From positions 372,001 through 436,000 of the forward strand of contig NC_014393.1 of assembly GCF_000145275.1 (NCBI RefSeq): DNA of 64,000 nt, written 5' to 3'. Each line of letters begins with the position of its first letter. Position 1 is the stretch's first letter. The notes below the pieces were generated by a model. The model was not told the origin of the DNA. It saw only the letters and a program-made list of their open reading frames with translations, and ran no database searches. Below are positions 35,292 through 44,128 of this stretch, piece after piece. Position numbers and translations under genes: made by a program. This DNA comes from Clostridium cellulovorans 743B (GTDB lineage Bacteria; Bacillota; Clostridia; Clostridiales; Clostridiaceae).

Positions 35292-36998
35292 ATGTCGAAC
35301 GGTATTAAAGAAAAAAAGACATTCAGAATAAGTATAAAACAGAAGTTAATGGGAATATTCTCTATAATAATTTTATTGATGTCTGCAGAGGTAATGTTAT
35401 TAGTTTACAATTCTATGCAAACAAAGAACAAGTATGAAAATGTATTAGAGGATATTAATACAGCTAACAAAATTGGAGATCAAATTACTAGTGTAAATAA
35501 AGAACTTCTTGATGTACAATTTGGAAGCAAGAAGCTATCAGAAGCAAAATATAGAGAGACTATAGAAGAAATAAAAGCGGAATCAAAAGCTATACTTCAG
35601 TCACAGGGAAATGATAACTCAAAGATTTCGATGTATCAGATATATAAACTGATGGATTCTGTAAGTAAGAGTATAGATTTAACTGAGGCAAGTATTAATG
35701 CAAATAAAAAAGACGAGGCAATTAAGAATTCTCAAAATGTTGGAGACATTGTAACTTATGTAAAGGGATATTCCCAAAAGTATGTTTTACAAGCTGCTAA
35801 AAATAGTGAAATATTAAAAGAACAGATAGCTACGGAGTACAGAAAAGCATCTATAGTAGGTTCTATTTTATTTATCTTTATCTTAGGTATTGCAATTAGT
35901 AGTGTAGCATTATTATCCTACAGTTTTATAAAACCGATAGAAGAGTTGAAGAATAAAGCCACTGAAATTTCTAAAAATAACTTAATGATAGATAAGGTTA
36001 ATGTAAAAACTAAAGATGAATTATATGACCTAGCAGGTGCTTTTAATAACATGGTTGATAATTTTAAAAGTATTATCCATAAAATTAATGATGCTACCAC
36101 CAATATTAGCTCGACATCTTTGGAGTTAAATAACACTTCAAGTCAAAATGGTGCTGTTACTGAAGAAATTAGTGCTACTTCCATTGAAATAGTTTCAAGT
36201 GTAAATATGCAAAACGAAAAGGTTATGGATACTGTTGAAAATCTTAACAAGATGTTCCAAGTTTCACAAGATATCAATCAGAGTTCTATAAAAATCTTAG
36301 AGAGTGCTAATAATTCAGTTGCCATTGCTGATGAAGGTAATAAAAATATAAGCGAATTCTTAAGCCAGCTTGAAATAATAAAGAATTCTGCTAATGATAC
36401 TTCACGTATAACAGATAATCTGAATTCAAGAGCCAAGGAAATGAATTCTATAGTAAATACTATCACGTCTATAGCTAGTCAAACTAATCTGCTTGCACTA
36501 AATGCGGCTATAGAGGCAGCAAGAGCTGGAGAAAGTGGTAGAGGTTTTGGCGTTGTTGCAGAAGAAATAAGAAAATTAGCAGAAGAGTCCAATGATTCTG
36601 CGGAAAAAATTGGTAAGATAGTTGAAAACTTTAAGTTCGAAGCTGATAATATAAATGATAAAATGAATGAAAGTATTACACAAATATCTATAGGTAATGA
36701 TATTGCTGAAAACACAATGAAAAACTTCAAGAATATATCTGAAGTTAACAACAGTGTAGAACGTGATGTTCATGAAATATCAATTCAAATTAAAGATTTT
36801 ATTGCAATGATAAATGACATCTCAAATAGGATGAATGAAGTAAATGACATCTCAAATTCTAATTATAGGTCAAGTTCAGAAATATCTGAAGCAATTAATC
36901 AGCAAGCAGAAAGTATGATGTCACTTATTGATCTTGCATCAGAATTAAGTAACTTAGCTGAAGGGTTAGATGGTACTATAAAAGACTTTAAACTATAA
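35292..36998 (+). CDS. Methyl-accepting chemotaxis protein
   Basis: The 568-residue receptor has a first membrane segment at ~15-38, an extracellular helical sensor of about 150 residues (4-helix-bundle type), a second segment near 190-212, a HAMP domain (SFIKPIEELKNKATEISKNN) and a signalling domain with the conserved hairpin tip IASQTNLLALNAAIEAARAG then ESGRGFGVVAEEIRKLAEES. It should couple to CheA/CheW. The orphan TRAP binding protein gene follows 30 bases later in the same direction with its own AGGAG site, suggesting that the binding protein may present ligand to this receptor. Confidence 0.93.
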   Translation: MSNGIKEKKTFRISIKQKLMGIFSIIILLMSAEVMLLVYNSMQTKNKYENVLEDINTANKIGDQITSVNKELLDVQFGSKKLSEAKYRETIEEIKAESKAILQSQGNDNSKISMYQIYKLMDSVSKSIDLTEASINANKKDEAIKNSQNVGDIVTYVKGYSQKYVLQAAKNSEILKEQIATEYRKASIVGSILFIFILGIAISSVALLSYSFIKPIEELKNKATEISKNNLMIDKVNVKTKDELYDLAGAFNNMVDNFKSIIHKINDATTNISSTSLELNNTSSQNGAVTEEISATSIEIVSSVNMQNEKVMDTVENLNKMFQVSQDINQSSIKILESANNSVAIADEGNKNISEFLSQLEIIKNSANDTSRITDNLNSRAKEMNSIVNTITSIASQTNLLALNAAIEAARAGESGRGFGVVAEEIRKLAEESNDSAEKIGKIVENFKFEADNINDKMNESITQISIGNDIAENTMKNFKNISEVNNSVERDVHEISIQIKDFIAMINDISNRMNEVNDISNSNYRSSSEISEAINQQAESMMSLIDLASELSNLAEGLDGTIKDFKL

Positions 36999-37028
36999 AG
37001 ATTATTTTATACAGAAGGAGATACGAAA

Positions 37029-38057
37029 ATGTTAAAAAAAGTAATATCGATATCGATGCTGATGATTGGTATATTAAGTTTTTCGGGATGTAGTAATAAG
37101 ACCGAAGGCAACACATATATAGATATGATTGAAAATAAAAATACAAGTGTAAAAACTTTATTTCTAGCTGAATCTCAAGCACCTGAATACCCTACAACTA
37201 AGGGTGATTATGAATTTGCTAGACTAGTAAAAGAAAAAACAGATGGAAGAATAAATATACAGGTTGTTACTAATTCTGAACTAGGGTCAGAAAAAGATAC
37301 TATAGCACAGACGCGAATGGGTGCTATTGATTTTACAAGAGTAAGTGCTACGCCGCTATCTAATTACTCAAAAATTATGACTGTGTTATCTTTACCATAT
37401 CTATATAGAGATGAAGACCATTTGTGGGCTGTATTATCTAGTGATATCGGACAGCGGGCTTTTAACGATATTGAAAAGGTAGGATTAGTTGGATTGACTT
37501 ACTATGATTCTGGAGCAAGAAGCTTTTATAATAATAAAAAAGAAATTAAATCAGTGGCAGATTTAAGTGGATTAAGAATAAGGGTTCAAGAAAGTGACCT
37601 TATGAAATCACTAGTTACGTCATTAGGAGCTACCCCTACAGCGATGGATCCAGCGGCTGTTATTCAAGCTCTAGCAGTAGGACAAATTGATGGTGCAGAA
37701 AATAACGTAGCTACCTATGTTTCCTCTTCTCAATATAATGTTGCCAAGTATTATACCTTTGATGAGCATTCAAGAGTACCAGATATATTAGTAGCAAGTA
37801 AAACGGTATTAGAAGGACTTTCAAAAGAAGATCAGGAAATAATAAAGCAAGCAGCAATAGAATCGTCAGATTTTCAAAGAAAAGAATGGAAAGCTAATGA
37901 AGACACTATGTATAAGAAGATGGAAGATGCAGGAGTCAAAATAACTAAACTTGACCAAGCAGCAAAGGAAGAGTTTAAAACGGCTGTAAAACCTGTTTAT
38001 GATAAGTTTGGAGCAGACTTCACAGATTTAATCAAACAAATTGAAGCGACAAAATAG
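37029..38057 (+). CDS. dctP: TRAP-type solute-binding lipoprotein (DctP family), orphan
   Basis: The 342-residue protein has a lipobox (LSFSGC, Cys at ~21) and the DctP/TAXI-like fold: ARLVKEKTDGRINIQVVTNS, IDFTRVSATPLSNY, the substrate-carboxylate Arg region SGLRIRVQES, and QALAVGQIDGAENN. DctP proteins bind C4-dicarboxylates or other organic acids. The DctQ and DctM permease partners are absent on both sides, and the gene is followed immediately by a terminator. With the chemoreceptor directly upstream, a sensory rather than transport role is plausible. Confidence 0.9.
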   Translation: MLKKVISISMLMIGILSFSGCSNKTEGNTYIDMIENKNTSVKTLFLAESQAPEYPTTKGDYEFARLVKEKTDGRINIQVVTNSELGSEKDTIAQTRMGAIDFTRVSATPLSNYSKIMTVLSLPYLYRDEDHLWAVLSSDIGQRAFNDIEKVGLVGLTYYDSGARSFYNNKKEIKSVADLSGLRIRVQESDLMKSLVTSLGATPTAMDPAAVIQALAVGQIDGAENNVATYVSSSQYNVAKYYTFDEHSRVPDILVASKTVLEGLSKEDQEIIKQAAIESSDFQRKEWKANEDTMYKKMEDAGVKITKLDQAAKEEFKTAVKPVYDKFGADFTDLIKQIEATK

Positions 38058-38065
38058 TTTAAAGA

Positions 38066-38099
38066 AGGCTAAACAAGAGGTATGTTTAGCCTCTTTTTC
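38066..38099 (+). terminator. Intrinsic terminator after dctP
   Basis: AGGCTAAACA (38066-38075) pairs with TGTTTAGCCT (38083-38092), 7-base loop, followed by a CTTTTTCT tract. Confidence 0.85.
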
Positions 38100-38421
38100 T
38101 TGTCTCTGTCCAACATTTTTAGGAGTAACTTAAATCAAGCATTTAAGAAAGAGAAAGCTAATGCCGGAATTAGAAATACAAAACCATGGTGCCAAGAAAC
38201 TATCAGTAAGGACAGTAACAACTGGAGAAAGATCATTACAATAAGCTACTTTTTAGATGATAAGTATACTATTTGAAAGAAGTTTTGGGGTAATAGTTTT
38301 ATTTGTAGGAGAAAAAATGTATATGAAAAAATTATCTATAATGTTTTAAGCTAGGTATACATATAAAATTTCTAATTGATAATACTAAACCAAGGCTGAA
38401 AATTTGAGAGGAGTACTTTAT
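38100..38421. other. Gene-free stretch before the DUF4163/DUF3298 gene
   Basis: A 64-codon plus-strand frame (38082-38276) starts inside the terminator and has no ribosome binding site, so I do not call it. No other structure was found, apart from the GAGAGGAG ribosome binding site of the next gene. Confidence 0.35.
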
Positions 38422-39228
38422 ATGATGAAAAATAGTATAAAAAGAATAGCAATGATGTTAATCCTATTGAACTTAACAAATATAAATACTTTCATTGGTA
38501 TAGAAAGATCTATTATGGTTTTTGGCAAGAATAATATAGGAAGTATAAAATCACAAGGAAGTTGCAAGTATATAAACTTAGATAAATCGAATAACAGCAA
38601 TGAATATTATGAATCAAAGCTAACTATCCCAGTGCTCATAGGTATTAAGGATAAAAAACTTGAGAAGAGTATTAATGATTATTTTAAAGAAAAGATACGT
38701 TCCCTTGATAGAAATCTCTCGATGGAAGCGATGAAGGCAAGTAATTATTCAAAAAGCAACAAAATCCCTTTTAACAAGTATTATCTACAGACAGATGTAC
38801 AAGTAAACTTATGTAATGACTATATTCTAAGCTACAATATAACATATTATCAATATAGTGGTGGAGCTCATGGAATAACTTATGTTGAAAGTGTAAATTT
38901 AGATTTAATTAATAGTAAGAAACTTAACTTGAAGGATATATTTAAGAAGGGTGTTGATTATAAAGCTCTAATAAATACAAGAATAAAAGAAGATATAAGT
39001 AAAACTCCAGAACTTTATTTCAAGGAAGAAAATCTGGGATTCAAAGGTATAAAGAACAATCAAGAGTTTTATTTAAATGATAAGGGACTTGTTATATATT
39101 TTTCATTATATGAGATTGCTCCTTATGTAGCAGGAATACCAGAATTTATGTTTAGTTATGCAGATTATGACTTGTATTTTAACTTGGCTAAGCCCATAGA
39201 CAGAAACTACCTTTATATTTATAATTAA
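38422..39228 (+). CDS. Exported DUF4163/DUF3298 protein
   Basis: The 268-residue protein has an N-terminal hydrophobic stretch (KRIAMMLILLNLTNINTF) that can act as a signal or anchor. It then shows the DUF4163 pattern (ESKLTIPVLIGIKDKKLEKS) and the DUF3298 pattern (YQYSGGAHGITYVESVNLDL, LFSLYEIAPYVAG-like end). This pair also occurs in PdaC- and RsiV-type proteins, but no deacetylase domain is present here. The ATG at 38422 has GGAG 8 bases upstream; an earlier TTG at 38404 is in frame but lies before that site. Role unknown. Confidence 0.8.
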   Translation: MMKNSIKRIAMMLILLNLTNINTFIGIERSIMVFGKNNIGSIKSQGSCKYINLDKSNNSNEYYESKLTIPVLIGIKDKKLEKSINDYFKEKIRSLDRNLSMEAMKASNYSKSNKIPFNKYYLQTDVQVNLCNDYILSYNITYYQYSGGAHGITYVESVNLDLINSKKLNLKDIFKKGVDYKALINTRIKEDISKTPELYFKEENLGFKGIKNNQEFYLNDKGLVIYFSLYEIAPYVAGIPEFMFSYADYDLYFNLAKPIDRNYLYIYN

Positions 39229-39261
39229 TGTTAGGAATAAAGAAGCTAAAGGAGAAGAATT

Positions 39262-39558
39262 ATGGAAGAAAATCAGATAGAATATGAATTAATAGAAAAA
39301 ATAGAAATAAGAAATAGAAGCTATGCTATAATAGCAGAAAAAGGCAAAGAAGATGAAGCTTTTGTAATGAGAATTAAAGAAGTAAAAGGAGTCAAAGATT
39401 TAGTGCCTGTAAATGATGATAAAGAATTTGATGAAGTTATGAAAAAATATGAAGAAAAATTTATAGATGTTGATGATGCTGGTGATGAGGAAAAGTTAAT
39501 AGAAGAAGATGAAGAAACAATAACAGAGATAGATGATTTAGCCGGTAATGAAAGATAA
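39262..39558 (+). CDS. DUF1292 family acidic protein
   Basis: The 98-residue protein matches DUF1292/YrzB: YELIEKIEIRNRSYAIIAEK, EAFVMRIKEVKG, and EFDEVMKKYEEKF. It is extended by an acidic C-terminal tail (GDEEKLIEEDEETITEIDDL). The family usually occurs in Firmicutes with no defined activity. AAAGGAGAA precedes the ATG. Confidence 0.85.
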   Translation: MEENQIEYELIEKIEIRNRSYAIIAEKGKEDEAFVMRIKEVKGVKDLVPVNDDKEFDEVMKKYEEKFIDVDDAGDEEKLIEEDEETITEIDDLAGNER

Positions 39559-39574
39559 AAAACAATATATACAT

Positions 39575-39608
39575 AATATGCCTCATGTGTTATTGCATGC
39601 GGCATATT
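39575..39608 (+). terminator. Hairpin between the DUF1292 and DUF445 genes
   Basis: AATATGCC (39575-39582) pairs with GGCATATT (39601-39608), with CATG/CATG inside extending the stem. No T tract follows, so this may be a processing or attenuating hairpin rather than a full terminator. Confidence 0.5.
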
Positions 39609-39628
39609 CTTAATGGGAGTATGAAAAA

Positions 39629-41149
39629 ATGGAGTATTTAATCGGAGCGCTTGTAGGATCTATAATTGGTTATATAACTAATTGGCTTGCAATAAAAATG
39701 CTGTTTAGACCTCATGAGGAAAAGAGGTTTCTAGGAATTAAGGTTCCTTTTACACCAGGACTTATTCCAAAGGAAAGAGAAAGAATAGCTAAAAGTGTTG
39801 GAGAAGCTGTAGGAACACATTTGTTGACAAAGGAACAATTAGTTGATCGCTTTACGAGTGATTCTATGGCAAAGGAAATAGATAATTGGTTAAAAAAAGA
39901 AATAAACCTTGCAGCAAGTAGTGAGAAAACTATAAAGGAAAAACTTCAAGAGTTTGTTAAAGATGAATATTCTTCATTAAAAGTGGCTTGCCAAAGTATG
40001 ATATTTAATAAAATTTTAGCATACATAAGGACCAAAAAAACTAAAGAAAAAATAACTATATATATAGTAGGAAAAATTTCAGATATCTTAGAAAGAAATC
40101 CAAGGATTATAATTGAAAACTCAATATATATTAAATTAAAAGAAAAAATTGTTTTGGCTTTATCTGAGACAAAAGATAATAATCAAACATCAGGAATAAC
40201 TGGAAAATTACTTCAAAGTATACTTAATCCTATAGTTACAGAGGATCGTCCTTTAAAAGAAGTAATGAAGGAAGGTATTGTTGATGGATTTAAGAATTTA
40301 ATTATTAACAATAGTAAACCAATAGCTAAAGAATTAAAGAAAGCCCTTAATGAAGAAAGTACTAAGGAAGAAATAAAAAATTTAGTAAACAAGGTAATAG
40401 CTACACAATTAAATCCAATGGTCGCTATGTTTGTTAAGCCTGATAACATATCAGAAAAAGTTTATATATTTATAAATGAAGAATTAGAAAAAGATGAAAG
40501 TCAGATAAAAGTAGCTCAGTTTATATGCAAATTTTTGGATAAAGGAATTGAAATGTCACCAGCAAAAATTGCTTATCAAATAGATAAAAATCTATCAGAA
40601 AATACTAAAGAGACGGTAATAAAAAAGATAGAAAACATGTTATTATGTTCACAAAATGTTCAAATACTTGTTGATAATTTAGAAGAGATAATTGTTAAAA
40701 AGAATACGATAAAAGAGTTGTTTGGGGAGCAAAATGAAGAATTTATTTCTATTATAAATAGTGTTATTACCAATATGATAAGCACTGTTATTGAAAGTGT
40801 TGAAACAGAAGAAAAAGTTAGAGAAATTATAAATGAATTGATAAAAAATGCAGAAGAAATCAAACTTGGAGCTGTTATTAATAATAGCAGTAAAGAAGTA
40901 AGAGATTCAATGGTTCTTTATGGAACAGAATTTTTGATAACCCTTGTTAAAGAGAAAGGGGAAACAGCCTTAGAAACTGTTGACTTGGCCAAGATAGTTG
41001 AGGATAATATTAATTCTTTCGATGTAGATTATGCAGAAAAAATTATAATTGATATAGCACAAAAAGAACTCAATGCAATTACTTGGCTTGGTGCACTTTT
41101 AGGCGCAATTATGGGATTATTATCACCAGTTATTAATTCTTTTATGTAA
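39629..41149 (+). CDS. DUF445 family membrane protein (YheB-like)
   Basis: The 506-residue protein starts with a membrane helix (LIGALVGSIIGYITNWLAIK) and the family signature KMLFRPHEEKRFLGIKVPFT then PGLIPKERERIAKSVGEAVG, has a long helical middle, and ends with a second membrane helix (WLGALLGAIMGLLSPVI). This is the DUF445 topology of Bacillus YheB. Function is not established; such proteins are abundant in spore-formers. GGGAG lies before the ATG. It ends at a bidirectional terminator facing the cold shock gene. Confidence 0.87.
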   Translation: MEYLIGALVGSIIGYITNWLAIKMLFRPHEEKRFLGIKVPFTPGLIPKERERIAKSVGEAVGTHLLTKEQLVDRFTSDSMAKEIDNWLKKEINLAASSEKTIKEKLQEFVKDEYSSLKVACQSMIFNKILAYIRTKKTKEKITIYIVGKISDILERNPRIIIENSIYIKLKEKIVLALSETKDNNQTSGITGKLLQSILNPIVTEDRPLKEVMKEGIVDGFKNLIINNSKPIAKELKKALNEESTKEEIKNLVNKVIATQLNPMVAMFVKPDNISEKVYIFINEELEKDESQIKVAQFICKFLDKGIEMSPAKIAYQIDKNLSENTKETVIKKIENMLLCSQNVQILVDNLEEIIVKKNTIKELFGEQNEEFISIINSVITNMISTVIESVETEEKVREIINELIKNAEEIKLGAVINNSSKEVRDSMVLYGTEFLITLVKEKGETALETVDLAKIVEDNINSFDVDYAEKIIIDIAQKELNAITWLGALLGAIMGLLSPVINSFM

Positions 41150-41153
41150 TAAG

Positions 41154-41190
41154 AAATATAGAGTAAGGATAATCCTTACTCTATATTTTT
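41154..41190. terminator. Bidirectional terminator (17-bp perfect stem)
   Basis: The arms 41154-41170 and 41172-41188 are exactly complementary; inner bases AAGGAT/ATCCTT. T and A tracts flank it on both sides. It contains the stop codon of the minus-strand cold shock gene. Confidence 0.88.
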
Positions 41191-41378
41191 TTTACATTTA
41201 CTGCTTGAAGTTTGTTATTGTGTTCAGCAGTTTCGAAGGAAACCTTGTCACCTTCTTCTAGAGACTTATAGCCTTCACCAGAGATACCAGAATAATGAAC
41301 AAATATTTCTGAGCCATCATCAGAGGTGATGAAGCCATAACCTTTTAAACCATTAAACCATTTTACATTACCTTGCAT
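41181..41378 (-). CDS. csp: Cold shock protein (CspA family)
   Basis: The 65-residue single cold-shock domain has RNP1 (KGYGFIT) and RNP2 (IFVHYS) and starts QGNVKWFNGLKGYGF. It binds single-stranded RNA or DNA. The ATG has AGGAGG 8 bases upstream. The 5' UTR contains an AATGCATA / TATGCATT inverted repeat (41399-41406 and 41434-41441) that could fold and influence translation, and a TATAAT-like -10 lies just upstream of it. Confidence 0.95.
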   Translation of the reverse strand: MQGNVKWFNGLKGYGFITSDDGSEIFVHYSGISGEGYKSLEEGDKVSFETAEHNNKLQAVNVKKI

Positions 41379-41398
41379 GAAAAAACCTCCTAAAATCT

Positions 41399-41794
41399 AA
41401 TGCATATATGGTATTTCCATCTTTTCATCTATTTATGCATTATACTGATTTGAAGCCTTTGAGTATAATAACAAAAATACAGGAAAATCTTCTTCGATTT
41501 ATTGGGAACTTGCAAATTATATTGAAGTATTAAAACCTTTACAAAATTCGATTAAAATGGTTTATATTTTAATGATTTTATATAAAAATTTAAGTGGATT
41601 TTCGAAAAAATCAGTTTATATTTTCAAGAAAAATGTAATAATATGTATCAAAGGAGGAAAGTTGATATAAACGGAGGAAAATAGACTAATTTAAGGCTCA
41701 TCAAAAAAAATAGAAAGTTTCTAAGTTTAAGATTTTGAAAAATATATGATATAATATGGATAACGTTTTCAAGGTAAATAAGGAGGCAGAGGGA
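41399..41794. other. Intergenic region between csp and tatD
   Basis: The left end holds the csp 5' UTR with an AATGCATA/TATGCATT stem. The middle is very AT-rich with no gene. Two AGGAGG-like strings near 41653-41678 are not followed by a useful reading frame. A TATAAT at 41751-41756 could be the -10 of the tatD promoter, with no good -35. Confidence 0.35.
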
Positions 41795-42562
41795 ATGATT
41801 TTTGACACTCATGCTCATTATGATGATGACGCTTTTGACGAAGATAGAGAAGAAATTATCAGAGAGATAACAGAAAATGGAGTTAAAAACATATTGAATT
41901 GCGCAGCTTCCATGGATGGGGTTTATAAATCTATAGAACTTGCGAAAAAATATGATTGTTTTTATGCAGCAGTGGGAATTCATCCAGAACATGCAGATCA
42001 ATTGGATAAAGATAATTTAGAGATTATAAGAAATTTGGCAAAAGAGTCAAAGGTTTTAGCTATAGGAGAAATCGGGCTAGATTATTATTGGGAGGAGAAT
42101 CCTCCAAGAGAAGTGCAGCAAAAAGCACTTAGAGATCAAATGAAGCTAGCAGAAGAATTAGACTTACCTGTAATTATTCACGATAGAGAAGCTCATGAGG
42201 ATACTCTAAAAATCCTAAAGGAGTTTCCAAGGGTTAAAGGTGTTGTTCATGCATACTCTGGAAGTGTGGAAATGGCGAGGCAATGCGTTAAACTAGGTTA
42301 TTATCTTGGCATCGGAGGAGTATTAACCTTCAAGAATGCTAGAAAACTCGTTGAGGTAGTAGAGGAAATACCCCTAGAACATTTGGTGGTAGAGACTGAT
42401 GCGCCTTATATGACGCCTGTTCCATATAGAGGAGAAAGGAATAGATCTGATTACATAAGCTATGTCATTAAGAAAATAGCAGAGATTAAAAACATAGAGG
42501 AAGAAACTGTAAATAAACGACTGATTTCTAATTCTTATGATTTGCTAAAAATTGGTAAATGA
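41795..42562 (+). CDS. tatD: TatD family hydrolase
   Basis: The 255-residue metal-dependent hydrolase begins MIFDTHAHYDDDAF (His-x-His metal site), followed by GEIGLDYYW, VIIHDREAHEDT, VHAYSGS and the catalytic ETDAPYMTP. TatD enzymes act as 3'-5' nucleases or related phosphodiesterases. It has the usual Firmicutes neighbours downstream (3D-domain protein, rnmV, rsmA). The ATG at 41795 has GGAGG 8 bases upstream; an upstream in-frame ATG at 41756 lies before this site. No metG gene precedes it. Confidence 0.93.
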   Translation: MIFDTHAHYDDDAFDEDREEIIREITENGVKNILNCAASMDGVYKSIELAKKYDCFYAAVGIHPEHADQLDKDNLEIIRNLAKESKVLAIGEIGLDYYWEENPPREVQQKALRDQMKLAEELDLPVIIHDREAHEDTLKILKEFPRVKGVVHAYSGSVEMARQCVKLGYYLGIGGVLTFKNARKLVEVVEEIPLEHLVVETDAPYMTPVPYRGERNRSDYISYVIKKIAEIKNIEEETVNKRLISNSYDLLKIGK

Positions 42563-42797
42563 TATAATATGTTAATAACCTTCTTGGTCACTAGTTATAA
42601 ATTTCAGTGACTTTGAATAATATATAATAGGCTGGAGCATTTTGGATCCTGTAAAGGCACTAATATCAACCCTTGAGGCTATACTAGTCATAGCTGCAAT
42701 TTAGGTCAAAGATTCGTGTTTTAAACAAGAAATTTGACAAAGGACAGTTATATTGGCTATAATGTAAACTAAGTTTCTGCCAAGAGGAGGAATTATT

Positions 42798-43874
42798 ATG
42801 CTGACCAATATTAAAACTACCTTTGAAAAAGCTACTAGAAATTTTTCAAACGGTACTAAAGCAGTAATCTTTTTCTTGCTCCTGATACTAATTATCAGTC
42901 CAATTATCATTATTGGACAAGTGAGAAAGAATGTCACCTTTATGGTGGACGAAAACCCGATAGAGGTTGTAACCTACAAAAGCAACCTAAAAGATATCTT
43001 AACCGAAGCTAATATAGAATTGGCACCAGAGGATATTATTTCAACAGGTTTAGACTCAAAAATAAAGGATGGACAAATCGTAGATATTAAAAAAGCAGTA
43101 AATATTACAATCAACGTAGATGGAAAACAGGTTAAGATAAAATCAGCACAAGACGACATAGATACTTTACTGAAAAGTGAAGAATGTCTAGACACCTTTA
43201 AGAATGCGAACATAAGCTCAATTCGAAGTAATGACAGAATAATACCAGACATTAAAGAGCCTTTAGAAGAAGGTTCAATAGTTAACATAACTAGAATGGA
43301 TACAAGGGTAGAAACTAAAAGTCAGCAATTAGATTACCAAGTCGTAACAGAAAATGATCCAAATGTTTATGTTGGAGAACGAAGAGTTGTTCAAGATGGG
43401 CAAGTTGGACATAAAGACGTTGAAGAACTGGTATCTTTGGAAGACGGGGTTGAAGTGTCTAGAAAAGTTGTAGCAGAAAAAATTACTTTGCAACCTGTAA
43501 ATCAGGTAATAAGCGAGGGAAGTAAACCAAAACAAGTTCAAGTAGTTTCTTCTCGTGGTGAAACAATACCATATGCATTTAGCAGAGTTTTAACAATGCG
43601 AGCAACAGCTTATTCAAAGCAACAAGAAGGTTTGACAGACAGGACTGCAACGGGAGAGTATGTCGTACATGATGAAAGTGGATACAGTACTATAGCCGTT
43701 GATCCACGAGTAATTCCGCTTGGCACCAAATTATACATCTCAGGATACGGACTTGCAATTGCTTCAGATACTGGTGGAGCAATAGTAGATGACAGAATAG
43801 ATGTGTATTTTGATACCATAGCAGAATGTACAAGTTGGGGTATTAGATCCGTTGAGGTCTATGTACTGGAATAA
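42798..43874 (+). CDS. YabE-like wall protein: DUF348, G5 and 3D domains
   Basis: The 358-residue protein has one N-terminal membrane segment (AVIFFLLLILIISPIIII), two DUF348 repeats (VTFMVDENPIEVVTYKSNLK, ITINVDGKQVKIKSAQDD), a G5 domain (ETKSQQLDYQVVTENDPNVY… GSKPKQVQVV) and a C-terminal 3D domain with the three Asp (STIAVDPRVIPLGTKLYI, ASDTGGAI, DRIDVYF). This is the Bacillus YabE / Rpf-like architecture, a probable lytic transglycosylase. The gene lies between tatD and rnmV, as in related genomes. GAGGAGG precedes the ATG. Confidence 0.92.
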   Translation: MLTNIKTTFEKATRNFSNGTKAVIFFLLLILIISPIIIIGQVRKNVTFMVDENPIEVVTYKSNLKDILTEANIELAPEDIISTGLDSKIKDGQIVDIKKAVNITINVDGKQVKIKSAQDDIDTLLKSEECLDTFKNANISSIRSNDRIIPDIKEPLEEGSIVNITRMDTRVETKSQQLDYQVVTENDPNVYVGERRVVQDGQVGHKDVEELVSLEDGVEVSRKVVAEKITLQPVNQVISEGSKPKQVQVVSSRGETIPYAFSRVLTMRATAYSKQQEGLTDRTATGEYVVHDESGYSTIAVDPRVIPLGTKLYISGYGLAIASDTGGAIVDDRIDVYFDTIAECTSWGIRSVEVYVLE

Positions 43875-44056
43875 GAAGTTAGTAAAGTGAAGTTTCTGGA
43901 GAGTTAAGAGTTATACAAAATATCTCAGTTTAAGAATCGTTCCAGCTTAAGGAAGTGTTAATTACTTTAGAAAAATTCTTTAGAAATTAAGACAATTCCT
44001 TTGAAATTGAGGTAGTTTCCAGAAGTGTGCTCAAGTAAAAGAGCTAGCTTGACTAG

Positions 44057-44092
44057 GAACAGTTCCGTCACTGGAGCTGTTCCAGAACTTCT
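44057..44092 (+). terminator. Hairpin before the second 3D-domain gene
   Basis: GGAACAG-T-TCC (44057-44067) pairs with GGA-G-CTGTTCC (44072-44082). A weak T-rich stretch follows. It separates the two 3D-domain genes. Confidence 0.5.
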
Positions 44093-44128
44093 TATTATCT
44101 TCAAAAGATGTAATGTGGAGGAAATAAG

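Noticed and set aside
38082..38276. A 64-codon plus-strand frame after dctP
   Set aside because: It starts inside the dctP terminator, has no ribosome binding site, and its composition gives no domain signal.
42642..42704. A 20-codon hydrophobic frame (MDPVKALISTLEAILVIAAI) upstream of the YabE-like gene
   Set aside because: The TTG start has only a weak GGAG nearby and no context; such short frames are expected by chance.
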